Assembly: GCA_943789485.1 (NCBI GenBank)
Contig: CALSUH010000016.1
Coordinates: forward strand, 22,706-86,705
DNA: 64,000 nt
Direction of reading: 5' to 3'
DNA from: an uncultured Pseudomonadales bacterium
GTDB lineage: Bacteria; Pseudomonadota; Gammaproteobacteria; Pseudomonadales; Pseudohongiellaceae
A program made the translations under genes and the position numbers. A model generated the notes under the pieces. It had not been told where the DNA came from. It ran no database searches and saw only the letters and a program-made list of their open reading frames with translations. The stretch's first letter is position 1; every line of letters starts with the position of its first letter. Positions 1 through 7,888 of the stretch are shown here, in pieces.

Positions 1-18
1 AAGACACCGGGTACTTTC

Positions 19-1977
19 TTGAACTACCAGCCTCGAAATATTGCAGTTATTCGTTCTTATCTGACTAACTTGTGTTTCCTATTAGCGCTGCTATTGCTGC
101 CCGTCTCTGTTCCCCATGCGGCTGAACTCAATATTACTCAGAATCAGTTGCCGGTGAACCTAGGTCCCTATCTAGATTACTTTGAAGATCCCGAGCAGGC
201 CTACACTATTGAACAGATGACCTCTGATTCGATCGAGTGGCAGCGCTCTACCCAAACTATTCCCACCATGGGCATGGGTAAGTCGGCACATTGGTTCAGC
301 ATAGTCCTTAGCGGCGAAAATATGCTGGACGAAGATTTAGTCCTTGCGTTGGATACGGTTATATTGGATCGAGTAGAGTTTTATTTTGTGGATGGCGGTA
401 CGGTGGTACGCACTTCTGTAGCCGGAGATACGATCCCGTTATCACAGCTCGATTATCCTTACAGATTTCCAATAGTCCCTCTCGAGATCCCCGGGGAAGG
501 TCAACACAGTAAGGTTATTTTTAGAGCTGCATCGTCTGTCGGTGTAGAAATCCCCCTATCTCTTACCACTGTATCGCTGTTAGCAGAAAGCCAACAGAGC
601 GTTCTTGTATTTGATGGCGCATTGTTAGTAATGTTTTTATTCTGCTTTGGAATCACGGTGATTGTTTTTAGCTATACACGAGACCCGCTTTTCTTAGGCG
701 TCTCATTGTTCTTCGGAGCTGGCACCGTCTTTGTGCTAACGCAGACAGGACTCGGCAGAATCTGGTTCTGGCCTGAGAGTATAGGCTCAAATACCAGATT
801 ATCTCTAATCTCAGCGATAGGCATGATGACTAGCCTCTGCTTAATCGGACGAGTGCTACAATTTAAGAGCCGCTACCGAGACTTAATCAATGTAGTGCTT
901 CGATTTGTTAGCTATTCGATGATTCCTCTTGTTCTGTACTATCTAATAATCCCCTTCGATCAGATTAGTAGTAACAACGTAATTCCTTTAATGGTGATCG
1001 GCCTATTAATCGTGCTCGCCGTGCTGATTATGGCATTGATCGCGGCGATTCAAGGCTCGAAGGCCGCCATTTATTTAGTTACATCATGGGTATTAATCAT
1101 ATTCGCCTACATCTCGCTGCTAGTTTACAAATTCGAGATCATTGAAAGAGCTGCGTCATCAGTGATAATTGCTGAGGCATTTTCGATTGCTGCTGTAGTT
1201 TTTTTATTGATGGCAATGGGGGAGTTCGTCCATTCTAAGAACGACGAACTTGAAAATGCCCGCATGGAGACAAAAGCCAAGGGAGAATTTTTGAAGAATG
1301 TTTCTAGAGAATTCCTAATTCCTGTTCACCTGATTCTCGCTAACTCAAAACGACTAATGGCCACTCATTCGGATGGCTTGGATGATCTAACAAAAAGGCA
1401 TATTATAACTGTTATAGATCAGAGCGAACACCTGCACAAGCTGATAAACGATCTTCTGGAAATGGCGGAGCTTGAATCTGATAGTTTCGAACCCGAGTAC
1501 GAGTTAATAGAGATGTCAAATTTTCTCGATGACATTAAAAAAACCATGTCCACCTCCATAATGGAAAAAGGGCTTCAGCTAGAAACTAAATTCGCTTTAA
1601 CGAACTTATTAGTTCAAACCGACAGGTTACGGCTGCAACATATATTGATTAACATCATTACCAACGCGACTAAGTTCACAGAGAAAGGGAGCATCTTGCT
1701 AGCGTACAAGGCGATTTATTTTCAACGTAGACTAGGCATTGAAATATCAATTGAAGACACCGGTCGCGGCATGAGCGAAGAATTTCAGCAGGTATTGTTC
1801 CATGAATTCTCTCGTGAAGACGGAGATAACGTGAAAGACCCGCAGGGCACTGGGCTCGGATTGGTAATAGTCAAACGCATGGTAGAAAAGCTAGGTGGTG
1901 AGGTTACTTTCGAATCACGACAGAATGAAGGAAGTCGATTCCATATTCGACTACCACTTCGGGTGATTAAAGACTAA
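19..1977 (+). CDS. 7TMR-DISM sensor histidine kinase, phospho-acceptor His missing
   Basis: A 652-residue membrane sensor. In order it shows a signal-like hydrophobic N-terminus (about 12-35), a periplasmic beta-rich domain of the 7TMR-DISMED2 kind (about 40-185), seven or so membrane segments (about 198-400), then a cytoplasmic kinase core. The ATPase lid is intact: N-box HILINIITNATKF, G1 DTGRGMS, G2 GTGLGL. The H-box reads NVSREFLIP where the family has MSHELRTP, so Arg430 replaces the histidine that is normally phosphorylated. No receiver domain or partner regulator follows. The start is TTG at 19; the frame stays open to the window edge, so the true start may lie upstream, although the signal-like segment fits this one. 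It is probably a degenerate kinase acting through a partner or by binding. Confidence 0.85.
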   Translation: MNYQPRNIAVIRSYLTNLCFLLALLLLPVSVPHAAELNITQNQLPVNLGPYLDYFEDPEQAYTIEQMTSDSIEWQRSTQTIPTMGMGKSAHWFSIVLSGENMLDEDLVLALDTVILDRVEFYFVDGGTVVRTSVAGDTIPLSQLDYPYRFPIVPLEIPGEGQHSKVIFRAASSVGVEIPLSLTTVSLLAESQQSVLVFDGALLVMFLFCFGITVIVFSYTRDPLFLGVSLFFGAGTVFVLTQTGLGRIWFWPESIGSNTRLSLISAIGMMTSLCLIGRVLQFKSRYRDLINVVLRFVSYSMIPLVLYYLIIPFDQISSNNVIPLMVIGLLIVLAVLIMALIAAIQGSKAAIYLVTSWVLIIFAYISLLVYKFEIIERAASSVIIAEAFSIAAVVFLLMAMGEFVHSKNDELENARMETKAKGEFLKNVSREFLIPVHLILANSKRLMATHSDGLDDLTKRHIITVIDQSEHLHKLINDLLEMAELESDSFEPEYELIEMSNFLDDIKKTMSTSIMEKGLQLETKFALTNLLVQTDRLRLQHILINIITNATKFTEKGSILLAYKAIYFQRRLGIEISIEDTGRGMSEEFQQVLFHEFSREDGDNVKDPQGTGLGLVIVKRMVEKLGGEVTFESRQNEGSRFHIRLPLRVIKD

Positions 1978-1979
1978 GG

Positions 1980-2018
1980 AGCTTTCTTAAACAGCTTTCT
2001 TAAACAGCTTTCTTAAAC
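1980..2018. repeat. Three tandem copies of a 13-bp unit
   Basis: The unit AGCTTTCTTAAAC occurs three times head to tail just after the sensor kinase stop codon. The third copy runs into the end of the convergent DUF2164 gene and supplies its stop codon (TTA on the plus strand at 2013-2015). It looks like a local slippage expansion. No function is visible. Confidence 0.9.
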
Positions 2019-2264
2019 AGTTTCCTTCTCTAATTGGTAGATCAACTCGCCCACGTCCTCCATCTTGATCTCAAAGCTTTTGAGAGCATCAGCCAGCCCT
2101 TGATTGTAATAGTACCCACCCACTTCTTTAGAGAAAAAGTCCAACAGAAACTCAGCATCGAAGCTCCCTATTTCTTGCTGTAATTCAACCTCAAAATACT
2201 TTTGCAACTTCGCTACAACCGCTATTTTAATAGAGTCATCAAGTTTAATTTCTGCCAACATCAT
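2013..2264 (-). CDS. DUF2164 family protein
   Basis: An 83-residue acidic protein matching the small DUF2164 family by its N-terminal helix (IKLDDSIKIAVVAKLQKYF) and the central GSFDAEFLLDFFSKEVGGYYYNQG-type stretch. Family function is unknown. It begins inside the end of the upstream dehalogenase gene with a 4-base ATGA overlap, which indicates translational coupling. Its 3' end lies in the 13-bp tandem repeat. Confidence 0.85.
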   Translation of the reverse strand: MMLAEIKLDDSIKIAVVAKLQKYFEVELQQEIGSFDAEFLLDFFSKEVGGYYYNQGLADALKSFEIKMEDVGELIYQLEKETV

Positions 2265-3115
2265 GCCCCTAGTTGCCGAGCTAAATCATTAAAATTTTCT
2301 GCTGTATAGTCGAATTCGCCATCTGGATTTCTGTTTACTGGTCGCCCTGGACCCCGCTCTAGAGGTCGAATTACATAGGCCGTCTTCAGGCCCGTGCGTG
2401 CTGCCGCTCGCAGGTCCGAAGGGTGAGCCGCAACCATCATCACTTGCTCTGGTTTAAGGCTCAGCAGATCGGCAGCTTTCAGGTAAGCCTCTGGGTCAGG
2501 TTTATAGTGCCCTGACAGCTCGGCTGAGAGAATCGCGTCCCATGGCAATCCTCCATTCTTCGCCATGTGTGTCAGCAAGGAGACATTCCCATTAGAAAGC
2601 GTCGTGATCACATATTTACTCTTTAATTTGTTCAATCCTGAAACTGTATCAGGCCAAGGGGAAAGCCGGTGCCATGCCTCGTTGAAATGAACAAGTTCCG
2701 CCTCGCTCATTCCAGTCAAACTGTATTCCTCGACTAGATCATCGAGAATCATGCGATGTAGATCGTCGATCTTTGTCCAGGGCAATTCACCACTACGAAC
2801 TTTGTTCATAGCGGGGCCATAGCCCGAGCGCCAGTTATCCGCAAATCTTGCCCAATCGACATTGTAGCCCTTCTTGGCGGCTAGCAATTGACCCTCGCGA
2901 ATAATAGATCCGCGCCAGTCGACAACCGTTCCGAAAACATCAAAGGTTAACGCTTTCACGCTATTCGCTACCGAGCTATCAGCCGCATAGGAGAGCACGG
3001 GCAATACGCCGACACCAAGCCCCACAGGTAGCAATGAAAGTTGCCGCAGAAATTGTCTTCTACTGGATTGATTTAAGGAAAGTAATTGGATCGAATGTGT
3101 AGGAATTTTTAGCAT
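2261..3115 (-). CDS. Tat-targeted haloacid dehalogenase-like hydrolase
   Basis: 284 residues. A HAD-superfamily domain of the L-2-haloacid dehalogenase subgroup begins near residue 53: LTFDVFGTVVDWRGS carries the nucleophile Asp, TTLSNGN the second motif, GHYKPDPEAY the Lys, and a DLRAAARTG stretch the last motif. It is preceded by SRRQFLRQ and a hydrophobic stretch ending in AYAAD-like residues, a twin-arginine signal, so the mature enzyme should be periplasmic. A good GGAG ribosome site precedes the ATG. It overlaps DUF2164 by 4 bases and follows the sodium symporter. The substrate is unknown; the dehalogenase label is a family assignment only. Confidence 0.85.
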   Translation of the reverse strand: MLKIPTHSIQLLSLNQSSRRQFLRQLSLLPVGLGVGVLPVLSYAADSSVANSVKALTFDVFGTVVDWRGSIIREGQLLAAKKGYNVDWARFADNWRSGYGPAMNKVRSGELPWTKIDDLHRMILDDLVEEYSLTGMSEAELVHFNEAWHRLSPWPDTVSGLNKLKSKYVITTLSNGNVSLLTHMAKNGGLPWDAILSAELSGHYKPDPEAYLKAADLLSLKPEQVMMVAAHPSDLRAAARTGLKTAYVIRPLERGPGRPVNRNPDGEFDYTAENFNDLARQLGA

Positions 3116-3191
3116 CGCTATTCTCCTAGGTCGATAGAGCTAACGACCCTCTTTAGCTTACGTTAGCATACTGCCTGTTCTAAAAGAACGC

Positions 3192-4532
3192 CTATTGAAA
3201 ATAAACAGCGAGGATGGCGACAGGACAAATAAATTTGACATAGAAGGGCCAAATTTTCCAAAATATTCCCTGCTCCGCCCCCGGACTGCCCTGGCGAATC
3301 TCGTCGAGTATATTATTTCGACGCCATATCCAAGCGGCAAAAATACAGATGAAAAGACTTAGCAGTGGCTGACTTCGCTCAGTAGTGAAGCTCACAACCA
3401 TCTCAAATAAGGGATCGAAATTGAACACGATAACTAAGGAAATTGAGGTAATGATAGCCCCTACAATCATTGCAGCCTTTGGTCGAGCCATGCCCTTATT
3501 CTCGACGATATAAGCAACCGGCACCTCCAGCATTGAAATAGAAGAAGTGAGTGAGGCAATTGTCATCAATGCAAAAAATGCCGTTGCTATTAGCAACCCT
3601 ATAGAGCCCATATTATCGAATAACGCAGGCAGCACTGAAACGATAAGACCAGGACCCGCAATTAGCCCACCGGCTTCGTCATAGATTTGTATGCCACTCT
3701 CCAGAGCCACATACATAGCCGGCAATATTAGCAATCCGGCTAACACCGCAATACCAACATCTAACAATGCAACTAGGCCGCCCACTACCGGCAAATTTTC
3801 ATCCTTGCTGATATATGAGCCATACACCAGCATAGTGCCGACACCAAGCGAGAGAGAGAAGAATGCTTGTCCCATTGCATTAATTAATAATTGCGGATCA
3901 GTGATGCGAGAGAAATCAGGTACTAGATAGGCGCGCAGGCCATCCACCGCTCCCGGTAAGGTAAAAACATACAGAATTAATAACAAGAGTATGCTGACTA
4001 AAGAAGGCATTAGCCTGGATGCCCATTTTTCAATGCCATCCTTCACACCAGCGGTAATAATAAGAACTGTCAACACCATGAAGATCATGACGAAAAGTGC
4101 ATTACGGACTTCTGTATCGGTTGTCAGCCACTGAGAAAGGCTGGCCAAGCCTAACAGCCTTGAAAGAGGATCTAGAAAGAATGCCATCATCCATCCGCTA
4201 ACGATGGCATAGAAACTGAGAATCAAGCTCACTGTCAGCATACCAACGAAACCAATAGCGAGCGCAAGGTACTGGCTCTTCTTGCCGCTTGATATGGATT
4301 TCAATGCAGCCACGGCGTTAGAGCGCGTATGTCGGCCAATAATTAGCTCAGCCATTAATGCTGGATAGCCAAGAGCAAAAGCTAGTACAAGGTAAGCGAA
4401 AAGAAATGCCGCACCGCCATTGCTCGCGGTGTTTGTAGGGAAGCCCCATATATTGCCGAGACCAACTGCCGAACCCGATGCGGCCATAAGAAAGCCAAAT
4501 CTGGATGAAAATTCCCCGCGTGCTGCTGCCAC
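3192..4532 (-). CDS. Sodium-dependent transporter, NSS (SNF) family
   Basis: A 446-residue inner-membrane symporter of the neurotransmitter:sodium symporter family. The N-terminal signature GSAVGLGNIWGFP lines the Na+ and substrate site in LeuT-type proteins, and about eleven to twelve hydrophobic segments follow. Such bacterial carriers usually import amino acids or related amines; the substrate cannot be told here. The start is GTG at 4532 with an AAGGGG ribosome site; an in-frame TAA lies just upstream. It sits 25 bases after the cyclophilin gene and 76 before the dehalogenase gene, so the four minus-strand genes may be one unit. Confidence 0.9.
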   Translation of the reverse strand: MAAARGEFSSRFGFLMAASGSAVGLGNIWGFPTNTASNGGAAFLFAYLVLAFALGYPALMAELIIGRHTRSNAVAALKSISSGKKSQYLALAIGFVGMLTVSLILSFYAIVSGWMMAFFLDPLSRLLGLASLSQWLTTDTEVRNALFVMIFMVLTVLIITAGVKDGIEKWASRLMPSLVSILLLLILYVFTLPGAVDGLRAYLVPDFSRITDPQLLINAMGQAFFSLSLGVGTMLVYGSYISKDENLPVVGGLVALLDVGIAVLAGLLILPAMYVALESGIQIYDEAGGLIAGPGLIVSVLPALFDNMGSIGLLIATAFFALMTIASLTSSISMLEVPVAYIVENKGMARPKAAMIVGAIITSISLVIVFNFDPLFEMVVSFTTERSQPLLSLFICIFAAWIWRRNNILDEIRQGSPGAEQGIFWKIWPFYVKFICPVAILAVYFQ

Positions 4533-4557
4533 TATACTGGGTGCCCCTTGAAATTAT

Positions 4558-5514
4558 CTATTGATCGAATGATTCCAGTGTAAAGCTTGCAGTTGCCACA
4601 TCGGTGAGAACAAAGACCACATTCGTCACCACCGTAATAGACCCATTTAAATTTACTTCCAACGCTGGAATTCGCAAACGGCCATCTACAGTAGAATACT
4701 CGGCGATTCCCTCAAAGCTATCTCTGCGCGGAATCACGCTCTCCACATTTGCACGGATAACCACGTCCGGAGAAGATGCTACAGCATTAAAATTCATGCT
4801 GATCAGATCACCTCCTGCATCGATGTTCACTGAAGTGATCAGTAAGCCAGTCCCGGACTCGAAAACATGTGGCGCCGAACTAAAACGTTGTGTTACCTCA
4901 GCGTTGATATAGAGGAAATCTTCAGGGTTATTGTAGTTCTCGGTAATATGAGGCGCACTGATAGCCTTCGCTCCAAGGTTGACGACTGGCAGAGCATCGA
5001 TCTCATCTACCGTAATCATCCCGTCGCCTAGGACGACTCCAAAAACTGTGAAGCCACCATTGTCCGTGTCCAGCGTCGCACTGTTGTCGGCGATATTGAC
5101 GAACCACTGGTTTGTAGCGCTATCTGGATCTCCAGCTACCTTAGCCATTGCTACCGTGCCACGCGTATTTGAGGCCCCGAATTCATTCTGGATGGGCGGG
5201 TCACTGGGCACGTCTATGGGCCCTTCATACAGCAGGAAGCGATAGCCTCCACCTTGCACTACGAAGTTATCGACGGCACGATGAATATAGGTACCGTTGT
5301 AGTCATTGCGATTGACGTAATTCAAAAAATTCTGGACTGTGCCAGGAGCTGAATCATCGAATAACTCTATCGAGTAGTCACCAATACCCGTGCTGATGCG
5401 GACAATGGTCCCTGCAAAAGTGGATGGGCCATAGGCAAGGACGGAATAGAGAGCTATGCGGATTGAGGCGCTGGCAAATCTCTTCCCTAGGCTGCGCCGA
5501 CTGGCTGCGGTCAT
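4558..5514 (-). CDS. Secreted cyclophilin-type peptidyl-prolyl isomerase with extra C-terminal domain
   Basis: 318 residues from the ATG at 5514, chosen because GGAG lies at good spacing; an upstream in-frame ATG (5592) would add 26 residues before the signal peptide. A signal peptide (to about residue 35) leads into a cyclophilin domain: IELFDDSAPGTVQNFLNYV, then YNGTYIHRAVDNFVVQGGG, then SATNQWFVNI, then FTVFGVV. Prolyl isomerisation in the periplasm is expected. The last 110 or so residues form a beta-rich domain I do not recognise. It is the first gene of the minus-strand group with the sodium symporter. Confidence 0.88.
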   Translation of the reverse strand: MTAASRRSLGKRFASASIRIALYSVLAYGPSTFAGTIVRISTGIGDYSIELFDDSAPGTVQNFLNYVNRNDYNGTYIHRAVDNFVVQGGGYRFLLYEGPIDVPSDPPIQNEFGASNTRGTVAMAKVAGDPDSATNQWFVNIADNSATLDTDNGGFTVFGVVLGDGMITVDEIDALPVVNLGAKAISAPHITENYNNPEDFLYINAEVTQRFSSAPHVFESGTGLLITSVNIDAGGDLISMNFNAVASSPDVVIRANVESVIPRRDSFEGIAEYSTVDGRLRIPALEVNLNGSITVVTNVVFVLTDVATASFTLESFDQ

Positions 5515-5688
5515 GAATACTCCTAAAGTATGACTGTTATAGGTCTTTCTCAACCCAATCTGACCGAGGCAGCATAGGTTAAGTTCCCTCAATATTCAAC
5601 TCTCATTCCTAAGTAGCAGACACCTTAAAGAAAGCTCTGAACCGACTGAGCAGAAACCGTTTCAGCCCCAGTATTCCGAGTCCTTGAG

Positions 5689-5813
5689 CCGCTTTACCAG
5701 CATTTTTAGCTGGTGAATCACAGCCCGTTTATGATATAACATTGCGCTTTTCAAGCCACTCCAGCTCGAAAATTCTTGTCTAATCGTTCAGTGAAATAGG
5801 TCCGCTTTACCAG
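5689..5813. repeat. 12-bp direct repeat pair upstream of the Hsp70-like gene
   Basis: CCGCTTTACCAG occurs at 5689-5700 and again at 5802-5813. The second copy touches the GTG start codon of the Hsp70-like gene. The 5515-5812 stretch is the divergent spacer between cyclophilin and Hsp70-like genes and should hold both promoters; no clear -35/-10 pair was picked out. Confidence 0.6.
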
Positions 5814-7333
5814 TGCCAAATCATCAAAACTCACTCCCTGGTTTCGAAACACCAAATCAATATTCTCCAAGGGAAGAAAGTGGAGCTTCTCAATCAAAAA
5901 AGCGAGCTTTAATCGGCATCGGAATAGACTACGGCACAAGCAATAGTGCCGCAGCGATATTCGATGGCACTAGGGTCCACCTGGTCCAGCTTGAGCGGCA
6001 TTCCGTAATAATGCCCTCCGCGACTTATATAAATAAAGAGTTCCAGATTAGTACTGGACAGAGCGCGATCAATCACTATATCGAGGGCAACACAGGAAGA
6101 ACCGTTGAATTGAGCGCGGAAATCCTAGGCGAAAGCAGAACCACTACAGGCCAGATCGGTGAAAAGGGCCTGCCTGAAGAAGGCAGTACACAGACATTAT
6201 ATGGACAGTCTTTCGTAGATGGCGGTCAACAAGGCAGGCTTTTCAGAGGCATAAAAAGACTACTAGGCAGCAGCGACTCACCTCGATTGATGGTATTCGA
6301 CCGAGCATTTCGGCTCGTCGCTCTTATCACTCCCTTACTGCTTAGAATAAGAAGAAGTATTGAGCAGCAAATACCGAACAGAGTATCAGCCTCGGCAGCT
6401 ACCGATCATGCCTGTATTGGGCACCCAGTGAATTTCGAAGGCAGCGCTGAAAATCGAAACCGGGCTGCTCTGGATATGCTTTCTGAAGCCTATGGCTACG
6501 CCAAATTCGTTAATCAGTCCTATTATCCGGAGCCAATCGCCGCTGCCTTAAGTTATCTTCATGAAAATCAGGAGCAATCAGCCCATTCTCAGCTTCTTCT
6601 CGCTGTTGACTTTGGTGGGGGCACGCTCGACCTATGTGTAATTCGTCGAGAACAAGCAGATTTCGAAGTCATAGCTACCCACGGCATAGGCCTCGGTGGA
6701 GACCACATCGATCAGGTGATGTTCAAAAAACTATTGTTCCCACTTCTAGGCAAAGGCGAACGCTGGAAGCGTGCAGGAGAAGACCGAGAGATAGAGACGC
6801 TATTCCCATTTGAGGAGTATGAAGACCTGTTACTAAATTGGGCGATCAGCTACATGCTCAATCAGAATAAATTCACCACGCCACTAATGAAAAGAATTAG
6901 TGTCTGCGACGAGGCTTCTATCAAATTTCAGCGTCTCTACGATATGATTAAGAGCAACTACAGCTACTTGGTTTTTCAATGCATTAAGGAATTGAAGGCA
7001 GAGCTCTCTGAGGCTGATTCAGCAAAGCTAGACATACCAGAGCTCGATATCGAATTCGAGCTCAGCCGAGAAGAGTTTGAAGTCATGATTGGTGGTCTGC
7101 TCGATAAATTTAGCCAATCAATATCCGACCTACTACAGCGCGTCAAAATAGAAAGCGGCGACATCGATCTAGTGATTCGAACCGGCGGCTCTTCCCTCAT
7201 ACCCGCCGTGAAGCGCATCTTGGAAGCCCGCTTCCCAGGCAAAGTAATCGAACATGATCCTTTCACTAGCGTAGCTGCGGGGCTTGCCATAGCGGATTAT
7301 GAGGGCTTGGGAGAGAAACTAGCGCAGGAGTGA
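5813..7333 (+). CDS. Hsp70-family (YegD-like) chaperone/ATPase
   Basis: 506 residues with an actin-fold ATPase: phosphate-1 loop GIDYGTSNSAAAIF (about residue 37), AVDFGGGTLDLCV (about 265), and the adenosine loop RTGGSSLIPAV (about 460). It lacks the long substrate-binding beta domain and lid of DnaK and matches the YegD-like group of cytosolic Hsp70 relatives of unclear role. The start is GTG; a weak AGGT lies upstream. Codon use resembles its neighbours. It stands alone, with the convergent DUF6702 gene beginning 17 bases after its stop. Confidence 0.88.
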   Translation: MPNHQNSLPGFETPNQYSPREESGASQSKKRALIGIGIDYGTSNSAAAIFDGTRVHLVQLERHSVIMPSATYINKEFQISTGQSAINHYIEGNTGRTVELSAEILGESRTTTGQIGEKGLPEEGSTQTLYGQSFVDGGQQGRLFRGIKRLLGSSDSPRLMVFDRAFRLVALITPLLLRIRRSIEQQIPNRVSASAATDHACIGHPVNFEGSAENRNRAALDMLSEAYGYAKFVNQSYYPEPIAAALSYLHENQEQSAHSQLLLAVDFGGGTLDLCVIRREQADFEVIATHGIGLGGDHIDQVMFKKLLFPLLGKGERWKRAGEDREIETLFPFEEYEDLLLNWAISYMLNQNKFTTPLMKRISVCDEASIKFQRLYDMIKSNYSYLVFQCIKELKAELSEADSAKLDIPELDIEFELSREEFEVMIGGLLDKFSQSISDLLQRVKIESGDIDLVIRTGGSSLIPAVKRILEARFPGKVIEHDPFTSVAAGLAIADYEGLGEKLAQE

Positions 7334-7350
7334 TTTGATGCAGCAAGTTG

Positions 7351-7872
7351 TCATAGCTCAACGCGGAGTGACTCCGCAGAGTCAACAAAGGACAAGGAGT
7401 AAATCTGTCCATCTTTCTCCACATTCACCAGATTGGCCTGATCAGGCCAGACATCTCTTAGAGCAACATGAACCACAGACAGCGCATTTAAATCCTGCAG
7501 TTGCTTTGCCTCCTGATAGACCCAAAGAAATTGGCCCTCGATCTCCTCACCTACATACTGCAGATTCAACTCAGCAGTCTCGCCTCGAGAATCTTCTGCA
7601 GCAATAGCGAATCGATTCATCACATAGTTACTGAAAAGTTTTCGCGAGTCAGCCGATTCCATTAAGTTCTGAGCCTTACCAAATACGACACCTGCAGCAT
7701 GCTCGGCGTCATGTATGAAAAAGCGATGCATGACTTCGATATTACCAGTGCTATCGTTGAATAGAATACGTGTTACCGCCGTCTTCTGCTCATGGGCTAT
7801 GACGAGACTGGGCACAAGGCAGCACAGGAGAACCAGTGGCATGAGGAGGGCCGTTCGTGGCCTATCTGGCAT
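7351..7872 (-). CDS. DUF6702 family exported protein
   Basis: Start taken at the ATG at 7872 (173 residues), leaving 16 bases after the M1 peptidase stop; an alternative ATG at 7911 would overlap that gene by 23 bases. It has a signal peptide (LLMPLVLLCCLVPSLVIAH), then a beta-rich domain with the motif EVMHRFFIHDAEHA, typical of DUF6702. The function is unknown. Members of this family often sit beside M1 peptidases, as here, and the two are probably co-transcribed. It is likely periplasmic. Confidence 0.78.
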   Translation of the reverse strand: MPDRPRTALLMPLVLLCCLVPSLVIAHEQKTAVTRILFNDSTGNIEVMHRFFIHDAEHAAGVVFGKAQNLMESADSRKLFSNYVMNRFAIAAEDSRGETAELNLQYVGEEIEGQFLWVYQEAKQLQDLNALSVVHVALRDVWPDQANLVNVEKDGQIYSLSFVDSAESLRVEL

Positions 7873-7888
7873 TGTTAAAATGCTTAGG

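Noticed and set aside
3158..3340. 60-codon minus-strand frame over the end of the Na+ symporter gene
   Set aside because: Alternative frame of the transporter 3' end with no motif of its own.
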